This document shows, piece after piece, positions 44,204 through 55,201 of a stretch of 64,000 nucleotides of DNA. The DNA is from Charina bottae (taxonomy: Eukaryota > Chordata > Lepidosauria > Squamata > Charinaidae). Every line of letters begins with the position of its first letter. Position 1 is the stretch's first letter. The position numbers were made by a program, and so were the translations under genes. The stretch spans positions 49,111,916 to 49,175,915 of the forward strand of contig JALMGJ010000003.1 of NCBI GenBank assembly GCA_023362775.1, given 5' to 3'. The notes beneath the pieces were generated by a model. That model ran no database searches and had not been told where the DNA came from. It saw nothing but the letters and a program-made list of their open reading frames with translations.

Positions 44204-45072
44204 TACACGGATACACAAGCTGCCCAGTTTACACAGTCCTCTTCTTCTTCTACAGGCTGGATAGCAACGAGTCCATTGGATACCCCTGGCCAAACCGGAA
44301 GGACCAGAGAGGGTGCAGGCGCTGTGGAAGGTGCTTCAGCCGGCGGCGAACCGGAGGTGACAGGCAAGGTGACCGCGGGCGTGGAGTTAGCTTGGCTGTT
44401 GGGGCTGCGGGTAGACTGGGGCCCGACGAGGGCAGCCCATGGGTGACCGGCGTCGGCTGGGCTTGGCTGCTGATCTGGGCTGGTGGCTGTCTGGGTAGAC
44501 CGGGGCCCGACGAAGGCAACCCACTGGTGACCGGCGTCAGCTGGGCTTGGCTGCTGATCTGGGCTGGTGGCCGTCTGGGTAGACCGGGGCCCGACGAGGG
44601 CAGCCCACGGGTGCCCGGCGTCGGTAGGCTCCGGAGCGGAGAGCAACGGAGAATCGGTGGTTCGGGCAGTCGGGGGAGGAGCAGGCAAGGCGGCGGCGCT
44701 TACCCCGACACTGGCTTCTTCCGCAGGGAACAAGGATGGAGGCGCGGCGACCGGAGGAGGTTCGGGCACGAGGCTTGGCACGGCAGCAAGGTAAGGCTTG
44801 AATTCAAGGCTTGGCGCGGCGGCGGGGCAAGGCGCAGAATCAGGGTCCGGTGCGGCAGCAGGGCTGGGCTCGTCAACAAGGTCCGGGGTGGCAGCAAGGC
44901 AGGGCTCTAGAGCGAAGTTCAGGGCGGCAGCAAGGCAAGGCTCGGGAGCAGAGTCCGACGTGGAGTCTGGCGGCTTCGGCGTGGAACGGGTAGAACGGTT
45001 GTCTCCGGCAGCTGAGGTAAGTCGCGCCAGCCTTTTATTTCGTATTTCACGCCTTGGGAGAGCAGAGGCCAA
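44203..45072 (-). other. 289-codon Pro/Ala/Ser-rich open frame within the LTR
   Basis: Open from the ATG at 45072 to a TAA at 44203. It begins with a short basic stretch (RREIRNKRLARL), then degenerate EPCLAAAP-like repeats, three DAGHPWAALVGPRST-type units, a Pro/Ala/Thr-rich part and an acidic EEEED end. No domain was recognised. The only ATG lies upstream of the LTR's TATA-like box, so LTR-driven RNA would have no in-frame start. GC-rich composition favours long chance frames. Most likely not a gene. Confidence 0.3.
44411..44630 (-). repeat. 84-bp tandem repeat, about 2.6 copies
   Basis: Units start at 44411, 44495 and 44579 (gtagaccggggcccgacga). The period is exactly 84 bp, 28 codons of the open frame, so duplication preserved the frame. 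Confidence 0.93.
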
Positions 45073-45219
45073 TCAGGCTTCACGTTGCTCGGCCCGCCTT
45101 TCTGCTGTCCTTTGGCGCATGCTGATTGGCGGAGGCGTCTTTCTTTCTGAGCCTCTGCCAATCAGCGTTTCCGGGTCTCCAGTCGGTTTCGCGCCAAACC
45201 TGCTGCCTCCTGTGATTGG
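45031..45219 (-). promoter_or_regulatory. LTR promoter region: TATA-like box and four CCAAT boxes
   Basis: AAATAAAAGG (minus strand, 45031-45040) follows four CCAAT boxes in alternating orientation: plus at 45069-45073 and 45158-45162, minus at 45125-45129 and 45215-45219. The spacing is roughly 30-60 bp. Function is inferred from motif arrangement. Confidence 0.55.
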
Positions 45220-45293
45220 CTCCTCCTCCTCCTCCAAGTCCAGCATGTTGGCCGGCAGTCAGGTAAGTCCCCGAAACCTCACATCTCTTCAAA

Positions 45294-45577
45294 ATGTACA
45301 GCAGGGGTGGGCAATGTCAGGCCCATGGGCCGTATAAGGCCCGTGGAGCTCCTGCCTAAGGCCCACGGGGCTCCTGCCCGCATACCCCTCCCCTTCCACG
45401 CGATTGGCTCCCGCCCGCAAACCCCGCCCCCCAGTGCTTGTGATTGGCTCCTGCCTGCAAACTCCGGCCCCCGGTCTGCGGAAATCCCAGAAACCCCGCC
45501 CCCCACCCCCCGGTCCCCGTTTATAAATATCCAAATGGCCCTTGGCAGAAAAAAGGTTCCCCACCCCTGATGTACAG
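45294..45577. mobile_element. hAT element, GC-rich, 268 bp
   Basis: Element 45302-45569. Left end CAGGGGTGGGCAATGTCAGG; right end AGGTTCCCCACCCCTG. The TSD ATGTACAG is at 45294-45301 and 45570-45577. The inside has CCGCCCC and GATTGGCTC words repeated several times. These ends are typical of the CAGGGGTGGG hAT group. It has no transposase. Confidence 0.93.
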
Positions 45578-46645
45578 CTTGGCCCACAAAAATCAAGGCC
45601 TCCTTTTCATAATAATGGTGATTATATAGTTAAATCCATTTACAGGAAAGGGAAGAAAAGTCAGTTATCAGAGTAAGAATTGTTGTCATGGAAGTCTGCA
45701 AACAGTATTCACACATAAATAGCCCTCAGTAATTATCTCTCTGGGATGATTTTCAACCAGAGATCTAACACTAGAAATCGTATTATCTTATCATCAGTCC
45801 CAGTATTTTTAATAAAAAATTTAAAAATAGAAGTTTTTTTTTCATAAAACCTTTCTGATGGTTTTATCAAATAATAGTTTGAGATTAATAACAAAGAGGC
45901 ACTAAAGCGTTTTAAGCAGTGAACAATGTTATTTTTTCCCCAATTAATTAATATTATTATTAGCTATGCAGGGCAGAGGTGCTGAGCCTATATTTAAAAA
46001 TAAACACCCAGAAAATGCAGATGTCTGCCTTCTTTTCCACTTCTATTTCACATGTCAGCTTAAAATTGCACATCTGGTAATGGTAACCCAGAACATGGTA
46101 GTTGAGATCTTGATTATTTTTATAACTGAATATAATTTGTTTTCTTAAAGTCAGTTCCAAAGTACAAATATTTTATATAAAGTCAATTTTTAGGTAACTT
46201 CTTTTCAATATAAAGAAAAATATATGCTTATTTTTTTTTTTACTGTTACATTTGCCATATGCGTACACTGTAACACTGAACATTGTCAAGACTTGTTTTC
46301 TTTATCTAGGTAATAACATGCTAACAAGCTGCTCACGCTCTATGGCTATAACCATTTTTCCTGCCAAGTCAGTAGTATAAGCCTTATGGCTAAATCTGGT
46401 TTGTCTTCAGCAACAGTCATGTTATGTTCTCTGCTGCTATCCTGAAGAACAGAAGCTTGTTTAAAAAGTGAAGTCCTACATAGTAGCAAGAAAGAGATTG
46501 TCCCCAATTTGGAAGGATAAAGGATAAAGAAGGTCACCATCTTTATCATATAGAATAGAGTAAGACTTTACTCACACCCGAGGAATTGATGGTTGTCCAA
46601 GATATGTTTGTCCTTGGATTCTGTGTTCACATTTATGCACGTTTG
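45578..46645. other. Unassigned AT-rich sequence
   Basis: Nothing recognised. Confidence 0.45.
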
Positions 46646-46649
46646 CCTG

Positions 46650-47030
46650 CATATATTTATTTATAGTGATATTTATACCCCACCTATCCCCTCCCTAGTG
46701 GAGGACTCTAGGCGGCTTACAATCATATATACAGTTCAATTATACAATACACCAAATTTCAGATATACAGTTCACCGCGCGTGAAGGGAAGGGGGAGAGG
46801 GAACCGACTCTACTAGGCTCCGGACTACAATTCCCAGGATGCCTTGAGCCGGCTGCTGACGTCCTGTAGCTGTCACATCCGGGTCCGTCGTCACCACCGC
46901 ATTTTTGATCTTCCTCTCCTCTCCTCCAGTGGAGCCGACTTCCCGACAGGACACCAGCAAATTAGCCCACTTAAGGTGGTACCCATTTATCTAGTTGCAA
47001 AGCTTTCGAACTGCTGGGTTGACATATATA
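46650..47030. other. Composite repeat with a promoter-like GC-rich core
   Basis: The left side (46655-46745, tatttataccccacctatcc, ggcggcttacaatcatatat) is a LINE/SINE-like antisense 3' end. The right side (46968-47025, ggtggtacccatttatctag, tttcgaactgctgggttgac) resembles the body of the tRNA-SINE at 49.4 kb. Between them 46775-46945 is GC-rich and holds a ZNF143-like motif, a CRE-like motif and a pyrimidine tract ending in CAG. Confidence 0.4.
46824..46864 (+). promoter_or_regulatory. ZNF143/STAF-like site and CRE-like site
   Basis: ACTACAATTCCCAGGATGC (46824-46842) fits the published ZNF143 consensus ACTACAnnTCCCAnnATGC. TGACGTCC (46857-46864) is one base from a full CRE. Binding is not shown. 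Confidence 0.5.
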
Positions 47031-47451
47031 CAGTACACATAAATAAACACTGTGTGATGTGAGCAAGCATCATCTCTATCATTTGGTCACCTGAATTGGT
47101 CCTTCCCTTGTCACCTTTTTCTCTAACCAGATACAGAGATCTTCCCATCCAAAAGTAAGCACCTCCTGTCCGTTAATTATTTGGAGCTAGGAGCCTTAGG
47201 CTTGGCTTAAATCAGGACAAGATGAACAACAAGCCAAACTCACTCAGTTGAGCAGGCAAACCACCTGCCAACAAGACATCCTTCCAAACTGAAATGAATG
47301 CCTACATATGCTGTTTAGATACTAATTCAGGATATTCACTGCCATACCAAGATTAGTTACAAAAAGAAGGAAAGCTGGGTGTTACCTACATGATACCTCA
47401 GCTCACATTACTAGGTAACCTCCCCCAGAATGTTTATGTAGTTCTTAAATT
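47031..47451. other. Unassigned sequence
   Basis: Nothing recognised. Confidence 0.4.
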
Positions 47452-47704
47452 CATGGGAATGAGAGCCAGTTTGGAGTATTGGTTAAGGCACCAGGCTGGA
47501 AATGGGGAGACTGTGCGTTCTAGTTCTGCCTTAGGCACAAAGCCAGCTGGGTGACCTTGGGCCAGTCACTGTCTTTCAGAGCTAGGAAGGAGGCAATGGC
47601 AAACCACTTCTGAAAAACCTTGCCAAGAAAACTGCAGGGACTAGTCCAGGAAGTTGCCAGGAGTCAAAAAACTGACTTGGCGCAAGAAAAAAAAAGCATG
47701 GGAA
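47452..47704 (+). mobile_element. tRNA-SINE with Sauria-like head and a different 3' end
   Basis: The head gagagccagtttggagtatt and gggtgaccttgggccagtca is Sauria-type. After about 47575 the body changes to 'ggaggcaatggcaaaccact', 'ttgccaagaaaactgcaggg', 'gccaggagtcaaaaaactga' and an A-rich tail, unlike the BovB-type tail at 30.8 kb. The TSD CATGGGAA is at 47452-47459 and 47697-47704. A related tail fragment lies at 59972-60035. Confidence 0.82.
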
Positions 47705-48443
47705 GCAGCTTCTGAAAATTCCCAATTAAGTGAAAGTGGAACTATTGTAACCCCAACCACCCACAGATACCAACAACACTCAGGCTGATGATAGAGAATG
47801 CTTCTGAGAGATGTGTGAAATCTCAGAAGATAAGTGCAACCAAAACAGTGTCAGTTCCAAAACCAGCCCTAAAGCCAGATTTATTTTCTGGATCATTTCA
47901 GTCTATCCGAAAGTGCATGGAATTGATAGGCAATCACTTGCTAGAGCGTTTTGCCCAAAAAGGGATCTTAGCCACTGGACTAGACTTAGCTTCCATTTCT
48001 GTATCCACCTTTTAAAATGTTCAGGAGTGGTTTGATGAGAGTTTCTTTCACAATGACCAGTATCTCATTTCTCTCAAAGTAGAATTAACAGTATCCTGGA
48101 TCAAGTGGCCACCCTCTCCATATCCTATGCAATAAAAGAAGAAATGGTATCTTCTTGCTGCATTATGTATATTCAACAAAAAATTATCATTTTCACATGA
48201 AAGACACTTCTACCTACTAAATAAAATTAACTTCCTTTTACCTGTCCTAAATTGTCATGAACTGTGATATCTTAATAGCTCATTTCACATGACATGAAAA
48301 AAGTTCAGAACCAAAACAACTCTAAAAAAAACCATTTATCCTTTCCAAAGGCTATGAACTTTTAAGGGTTAGTTGTTTGGCTCATGATACACACATTATA
48401 TCCTGCAATAATTTTCACTATATATATTTGTGGTTTAGCTGCG
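47705..48443. other. Unassigned sequence
   Basis: Nothing recognised. The short frame at 47788-48015 has no domain. Confidence 0.45.
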
Positions 48444-48531
48444 AAGGAAGGAAGGAAGGAAGGAAGGAAGGAAGGAAGGAAGGAAGGAAGGAAGGAAGGA
48501 AGGAAGGAAGGAAGGAAGGAAGGAAGGAAGG
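48444..48531 (+). repeat. GGAA microsatellite
   Basis: About 22 perfect GGAA units. Confidence 0.98.
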
Positions 48532-49301
48532 CAAACAGCATAACCACACAATATCATAGGAATCCCAGATAAGAAACTCCCAAAACTAAAACCCCAGCAA
48601 TGTAACAATGCCTACCAAAGAAATCTTTTTCTCCATGAATCTAATCTTACACCTTTTATTGTTGGTTACATATGATTTCTATCTGAATTTTTTGCAAAAT
48701 GCTGCAGCATGTACATTACTCACCCATTTTCTCCCCACCCCCCAAACTCCATAAAACCTGGAACCATATGGGTGCAGGCCTGGCTGCAATGAGCCTAGGG
48801 TGCCTTTAGCCAGTTCACTTGAAATTTAGAATCTGTCCCATCCTATCACCGAGCAGCAATCGAACATTTGTTCCCTGAAGGCCCGGCATACTGCCAGCAG
48901 CAGGTGTTAGCCTGTCCTCTGGGAAAAAAGGCAGCAGGCACAGGCATTGATGTGTGCCTGTGACAAGATGTTGCAAATCTGCTCTGGTAGTGACAGTGAC
49001 AGCATCTGGGACGGAGCTGTGAGCCACTATGCTGCAACCATTGAAAACCAGTTGCCATCTTTTTTCCAAGGCTGGGGGGAAAAATGCACTCCCAAACTGC
49101 TAGTTTAAAGTGGGAAGGGGGTGGGGGAGGGAGAGGAAAGGCTAAAGCCATTTGCTGTTATTAGGTACACAGTGCAATAAAAGGAAAGGGCTGATCTGCC
49201 AGCAAGAGACAGAGGGGCTGAACCCAGCAGCAGGACAACGCTGGACATTGTAGGGAATCTTGGTGGCCTTCTGTCAAGATAGCACATTCCATATTTCTGC
49301 C
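48532..49301. other. Unassigned sequence
   Basis: Nothing recognised. 48840-49140 is somewhat GC-richer. Confidence 0.45.
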
Positions 49302-49660
49302 TTGAAAGAGTAAGGTAAAGGTAAAGGTTCCCCCCGCACATTTGTGCAGTCGTGTCCGACTCTAGGGGCCGGTGCTCATCTCCGTTTGTTAGCCGAAGAG
49401 CCAGCGTTGTCCGAAGACGCTTCCGCGGTCATGTGGCCGGCATGACGCACACAGAACGCTGTTACCTACCCACCGAAGTGGTACCTATTAATCTACTTGC
49501 ATTTGCATGCTTTCGAATTGCTAGGTTGGCAAGAGCTGGAGCTAGTGCGGGAGCTCACTCCGCACGCAGGGCTAGGGATTCGAACCTCCGAACTTGCAAT
49601 CTTCCGATCAACAAGCCTGGCGTCTTACCCGCTGAGCCACCACGCCCCATTGAAAGAGTA
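49302..49660 (-). mobile_element. tRNA-derived SINE with (ACCTTT) tail, copy 2
   Basis: Insert 49313-49649. A box (minus strand TGGCTCAGCGG at 49629-49639) and B box (GGTTCGAATCC at 49576-49586) are both perfect. The tail on the minus strand is AACCTTTACCTTTACC. An 11-bp TSD, TTGAAAGAGTA, is at 49302-49312 and 49650-49660. Very similar to the copy at 31.7 kb. Confidence 0.93.
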
Positions 49661-49808
49661 CCGGCATAGAAAAGAATGACAGCAGTCAAAGAAAGAAAGA
49701 TAGACCTCACTGTGTCTGTAACTTGTATTATACTGAAGTGTTGTGTTTTTTGGTAGCGACTGATCATCAAGCAAGCCAGTTATAAACAGGGAAGCACTTT
49801 GCTCATTC

Positions 49809-49906
49809 TTCTAGAGCTCATTCTTCTTCCTTGCTGGCTGGGGAATTCTGGGAGTTGAAGTCCACACATCTTCAAGTTGCCAAGGTTTAGAAACACTGTG
49901 CTAGAG
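49809..49906. mobile_element. Palindromic hAT MITE, copy 4, left arm lost
   Basis: Only the right arm (ggaattctgggagttgaagt ... AGAAACACTG, ending at 49898) remains. TTCTAGAG (49809-49816) and TGCTAGAG (49899-49906) may be the worn TSD. Confidence 0.7.
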
Positions 49907-50418
49907 GACAGCTGGCAGCTGGCAGTAGATATGTTCATAACAATCCTGACTATTAAGCAGTTCTCCCCTGCTTGATGTGTCTAGGATCAGGGGCCTTGGC
50001 AATGGCAGAGGACATTATAAAAAAAAGCCCCAAAACCTAAGTTGCACAAGACTACAAACCAATGATTTAAATATATCCCTTCCACCTATTGAAGGACTTT
50101 CAAAAATGTAGCATTGCACACTACACATAATTATACACATATGTGCAGACTCATGGAAGGATCACGCTGAAACAAAATGCTCTCTCAATGTCCGAGGCCC
50201 ACTGGGTATTATCTGACATTGCATGCTGTATCCCTAATAGAAGGCCTGGCAGGGCATTGGAAAGCTCTGCTAATGACTGCTCTAGCAATCATTATATTTC
50301 AAAACTTCAAATACGCATCAAGTAATATTTTGGGAGATATATCCCTTGAGGTTTTTCAGTGTAGTGACTTTAAATAACTAAGGACATTAGATGGAGAGAA
50401 TTAAGAATTTTTTTTTCC
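49907..50418. other. Unassigned sequence
   Basis: Nothing recognised. Confidence 0.45.
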
Positions 50419-50510
50419 GCACTGAAGATGTTGCCTACCCTGGCAATGAAACGTCTGCAAGAAAACAACAAGGCTCAGAGAGCACCAAGGACTCCACAGA
50501 ATTAAGAGTG
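50419..50510 (+). mobile_element. Penelope-like fragment with hammerhead-like core
   Basis: CTGAAGA (50422-50428), stem TTGCC/GGCAA (50431-50435 with 50442-50446), then GAAA and CGTC (50448-50455). The following ~50 bp (tgcaagaaaacaacaaggct, cagagagcaccaaggactcc) is nearly identical to 61557-61602. Confidence 0.55.
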
Positions 50511-51925
50511 TAATTGTACAGGCAACCTGGAAACCTGTCTGATAATTTGAGCACAGACTTTATTTGTCTTGAGCTGGTGATTTCTTGCAACTTGTGAAAC
50601 TTTTTTGCTAACTTAGATGTGTTGACTAGTCTGTCTAGTAAAACCATACGGTTCATAAACCTTGGAACATAGTCTTTTCTTAAACCTGCCTTTGTTATGG
50701 AAGGTATATTTTTTGGCTGAGATAATGCTAGAGTGGATATAATTTCTCCTTTTCCTTCCCCCCCTCCCTTTCTAAATACAGTATGAAGACTTCTGTGTGA
50801 ATGCTTACCTCCATCATTTTCAGCAATCTGAAGATGACACCAATTCAGATATATTGGTCCTTAGTCACTTGTGCAGGGCAATTATATTCACCGAGGCTTA
50901 CAACTCAGGGTTTTTCTGTTTTTTGTTTTTACAAAAAATGTTCTCTTTGGGATTGCATTCACTGCTGCCATACAACCAGCTCTTATTGTTTTCTCCCTGA
51001 AATTCCTTCAATCCTGCTCCATTTAATGAAGACACAAAGCGAAGCACAACCCTGCAGGGCTCTACAAACAATCACAAATAATCATAGTAGTTATACTGAT
51101 GGATCCAGTTTTGTTTCTCATGTTCTTTCCCTCCAGTGTCACTTTTACGTAGGAAGGGCATCCTCCTTGCCATGTCTGAATATAAACTGACCCATTGCTT
51201 TTGACTGGGAGATACATCCCATCCCACAGTGGCCATTTTCCACTGTGAAAAATAGCATTAAGAGGTACAAGATTCCAGAAAGTGTTGGGGGGGGGGGAAT
51301 GAGGGATTTACTGATAGCTTTAGTATACCACTCAAGTGCCTGATTAATGCTGCAGGCAGGAAACTGGCCTTTAAACACAACTGCTGCTCTAAATCCTGAG
51401 GTTCTATAATGAGAGAGAAAAAATAACTCAACAACAACGTTAAAAAAAAAAAGCTATGGAGGAACCCTGGGAAAACATCTACCCTGCATTATAACAGTTG
51501 CTTGATATGTTACTTCTGGAAGAAAGCGCTATGCCACTGATAACGTAATTAAGTAGACTCCTTATTAGTACAGTGCCAAATATTTGTTGTACATTTTTTT
51601 ATCTCTCTATTTCAATTTGGTGGAAAATAACTTGGCAGAACTTCCCCCCCCCCCCAAAAAAAAAAAAGTGAAGAAATGTCAGTGTAATTCTCAGGTCAGT
51701 TGCAAAGCTGGAAAGTGTCCTATCTTCCATTATGCAACTGCCTCTCCAGGGATCCACAACTTGTCTGGCTTCCCACACTTTAACTAAATCCCATGGAAAG
51801 AAATCTGAGAGGACCTCCTCGTGTGGGTCTGTTTTAGACCAGGAAACATGGACACCTAAGTAGGTTTAACGCCATGGAGAAAAATAAAAAGCAAAGAATC
51901 CCAAAAACAACAGCATCTTCTGCCA
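50511..51925. other. Unassigned sequence
   Basis: No gene. G-run at 51287-51297; C-run followed by A-run at 51643-51667. Confidence 0.45.
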
Positions 51926-52009
51926 CATCATCATCATCATCATCATCATCAATCATCATCATCAATCATCATCATCATCATCATAAATAATAATAAATAA
52001 TAATAATAG
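51926..52009 (+). repeat. ATC then AAT trinucleotide array
   Basis: About 16 ATC units with AATC interruptions, followed by AAT units. Confidence 0.96.
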
Positions 52010-52130
52010 AATGCAGTGTCTAAACACTGTAAGAAAACAATTAGAAATTAAGGTGAACGCTGAGAATGCAGCAGGAAACCAGAAGCCTCTTTCTCTGTTA
52101 GTGTTAGTGGGTAGCCATTTCCTGTACATT

Positions 52131-54419
52131 AATAACCATAGTAGTGTTCATATTCATAGATGCTGAAAAAGCATTTGATAATTTAAATTGGTCCTTTATG
52201 TTTAAAGTATTGGAGATTATGAACTTTGGTGGGAATTTTATTAAGTGGATTAAATCAATTTATACACCTCAATCTGCAAAAATAATTGTCAATGGAGAAT
52301 TTAGTAAACCTTGTGAAATACAAAAAGGCACAAGACAAGGCTGTCCTTTATCTCCGCTTTTGTTTATATTGATCTTAGAAGTTCTACTTAGAGATATTAG
52401 ACAAGATGATGGTATTCATGGTATCAGAGTTAAAAAGGAAGTTTACAAATTAAGAGCCTTTGCAGACGACCTAGTCATTACATTAGAGAATCCACTGGAT
52501 GGAATTGAATTATTGATGCAGAAATTGAAAGACTTTGGGTCGTTAGCAGGGTTCAAAATTAACTTACAGAAAACAAAAGTTTTGACTAAGAACATGAATT
52601 ATCACCAACAAGAGAAATTGAGAGAAATTACAGGATATTCTTTGGAGAAAAAAGTAAAATATTTGGGAGTTTATTTAACATCGAAAAATGTTAAATTATT
52701 TCAAAATAACTATATCCCGCTTTGGATTGATATTAAAAAAGATTTAGATTGTTGGGGGAAACTACAACTATCATTATTGGGGAGAATATCAGCGATTAAA
52801 ATGAATATATTACCAAGAATTCTATATCTCTTCCAAACAATACCTATACTGACATCAGAGGAACCATTTAAACAGTGGCAGAAAGACATTTCTAAGTTCA
52901 TTTGGCAAGGGAAAAAACCAAGAATAAAATATAAAGTCTTGCAAGATTCAAAAGAAAGAGGTGGTTTAGGATTCCCAAACTTGAGACTATACCATGCAGC
53001 TTGTGGTCTGGTATGGCTTAAGGAATGGATTGTTTTGAGAAATGAAAAATTATTAAATCTGGAAGGTCATGAATTGAGATTTGGATGGCATGGATATCTG
53101 TGGTATGATAAGGCTAAAATAAATGTGGACTTTAAAAATCATTATATTAGAAGATCCTTGTTGAGAATTTGGAATAAATATAAATCAACTTTATGTTATA
53201 AGAGACCTTTATGGATTTCCACACAAGAAGCTTTTTATAGAACAGAAGTAAGAAATAAAGATAAGTGGTTGACATATAAGGACTTTTTAAAAAAGAACAA
53301 GGACACTATGTGATAAAATCAAAAGAAGAACTTGCTCAAGAAGGATATACCTTTCAATGGCTCTCCTATATGCAACTTACAGAGAAATTTAAATTAGACA
53401 AAAAAAAATTAGAATTTGAACAAACTAAATCAGAATTTGAAATACAATTATGTGAAAATGATGAACGCTTAATAGCTAGAATGTATAAATTATTGTTAAA
53501 AGGAGAAATGGTAGAGGAACAAGTTAAAGATTGTATGATTCAATGGGCGAAAAATATTGGCCACAATATACAACTTCATCAATGGGAAGATATGTGGACT
53601 AAAGGACTAAAATTCACCTTATGCTACAACTTAAAAGAAAATTTTTATAAGATGATGTATCGATGGTATATGACCCCACAAAAACTCTCAAAAATGTACG
53701 GGAATATATCCAACTTATGTTGGAAATGTACAAAACAAGAGGGGTCTTTTTACCATATGTGGTGGACTTGTAACATTGCAAAAGAATTTTGGACTGAGAT
53801 ATATTCATTGATGCAAAATATACTACAGATACGAATACCATTTAAACCAGAATTTTTCTTACTTGGAATTTGGGAGGTACAAATAGAAAAATATTTCTCT
53901 AGAATAATACAGTACATGACCACAGCAGCAAGACTCTTACAGTATATGCACAAAACTGGAAAAATCAAAGTGTTCCAACAATACAGGATTGGATGTTGAA
54001 ACTATTAGAGATGGCAGAAAATGATAAATTGACTTGCTTATTAAAAGACAATTCAAATTGTTACTTTCTTAAAGAGTGGAAACCATTGATGGACTATTTG
54101 CAAAAAGCAGGAGGAGTAAAGCTAATATGGGGATTTGATGATTAGATTATATATAAATAGTATATAATAGACAAGAAAAGTATATGAATGTCATATGAAT
54201 AACCAGCATGTAAAAACAAACTATCTATTTTATTCTTATGACCATAGTTGGATCGGAGGTTATCCAATTTCTATGTTTGTCTTTTTCTTTCTTTTTTTCC
54301 TTTACTGCACTTTTCTTTTCTTTTTCTTTTAATTTGTATTTCTATTTCCGTTTCATTCTTAACTTTTAGCTTTGTATATTTAAAATCCAATAAAATTTAA
54401 AAAATAACCATAGTAGTGT
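52131..54419 (+). mobile_element. L1 LINE, 5'-truncated, perfect 17-bp TSD
   Basis: The direct repeat AATAACCATAGTAGTGT at 52131-52147 and 54403-54419 is identical. The 2,255-bp insert starts in the RT domain of ORF2 and ends with a 3' UTR (54146-54402). The UTR is rich in pyrimidine runs and has an AATAAA (54389-54394) just before a short A-rich tail. The intact TSD and long open frames suggest a fairly recent insertion by target-primed reverse transcription. Confidence 0.95.
52148..54145 (+). pseudogene. L1 ORF2 RT and C-terminal part
   Basis: 52144-53313 is open: FIFIDAEKAFDNLNW (RT block with catalytic Asp), GTRQGCPLSPLLF, the FADD catalytic motif (52459-52470), LAGFKINLQKTK, then YLGVYLTSK and the thumb. 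A shift near 53310 leads to a second frame (to 53999) with the Cys/His knuckle CWKC...H....C at about 53718-53775. A further shift near 53970 gives the true end, KPLMDYLQKAGG...GFDD and TAG at 54143-54145. The endonuclease and ORF1 are absent because of truncation. The two shifts make it non-functional. Confidence 0.93.
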
Positions 54420-55073
54420 GACAGCTTAGCAAGCATATGAGAATTCTGATTTTCCCAAGGATCTGTTCACACCAGTTTTGGAAGATAGCAATACTCTTCA
54501 CTCCCTGCTTAAAGAAAAAAACACTCCAAGACATCTTTCTGCAAGGCTGCCCAACCATTCAAAAAACTGCCTTGCTCATGAAGGCTATCTCTCATTCATT
54601 TAAAGCAGCTGTGTCATTTGCAAGGCTCACTCAACTGCTTTGAAGCTAATCCTAGTTATCTGTGCATGTCTATGTGCATACAGACAACACCTTCATTGGG
54701 CCAGCATGCATGCAAATTCAGAGAGCTGAGGACAACCAGACTCAGCTGTTTTATTCCTGTGGGGAAGGGTGCTTTGCTTGTGCTAATGTGCTTTGTTAAA
54801 CGTGCCTTTCAAATGCTTTGCCCAGCCCTACTTCACACTCCCTTGTCAGTGCATTTAAGATTGCTAAATGTAAGAATGCAAAAATGTAAGGCAAGCCTAG
54901 CACCTTCTTTATCAAGCATCCTGTTTCCCGTGATTTATAACTATGCTGTCATCTAAACCTTGGTACTGGATTTTGGCTTGATGTCAGAATCCTATAGCTA
55001 TAGTTAAACTTTAAAACTGATTCTTTAATTGTTCTAGGTCTGTCAGCTCTCTACACACAGATTTATCTGGACA
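54420..55073. other. Unassigned sequence
   Basis: Nothing recognised. Confidence 0.45.
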
Positions 55074-55201
55074 ATATATACCAGTGTTTCTCAACCTTAG
55101 CCATTTTAAGATGTGTGGACTTCAAATCCCAGAATACCCCAGCCAGCGATGTTGAAGTCCACATGTTAAAATGGCTAAGGTTGAGAAACACTGATATATG
55201 C
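55074..55201. mobile_element. Palindromic hAT MITE, copy 5
   Basis: Element 55082-55193 (112 bp), CAGTGTTTCTCAACCTTAGC to GAGAAACACTG. TSD ATATATAC/ATATATGC (7 of 8). Confidence 0.9.

Larger units (their letters stand above)
44147..45288 (-). mobile_element. Solo LTR of an LTR retroelement, about 1.13 kb
   Basis: Read on the minus strand, 45283-44152 begins TGTGAGGTTTCGGGG and ends GGAACAGGACA. It is flanked by a 5-bp direct repeat AGAGA (plus: tctct at 44147-44151 and 45284-45288). TG...CA ends, a 5-bp TSD, upstream CCAAT boxes, a TATA-like AAATAAAAGG (45031-45040) and AATAAA near the 3' end (44198-44203) together make a good LTR. The part between TATA and poly(A) signal, the R region, would be about 0.8 kb and is very GC-rich. 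No internal genes or partner LTR are present. The clade (endogenous retrovirus or Gypsy) cannot be told from the LTR alone. Confidence 0.75.

Noticed and set aside
44203..45072. 289-codon open frame as a host gene
   Set aside because: It lies wholly inside a TG...CA LTR with a 5-bp TSD, has no recognised domain, and its only ATG is upstream of the likely transcription start. Kept as a curiosity, not as a gene.
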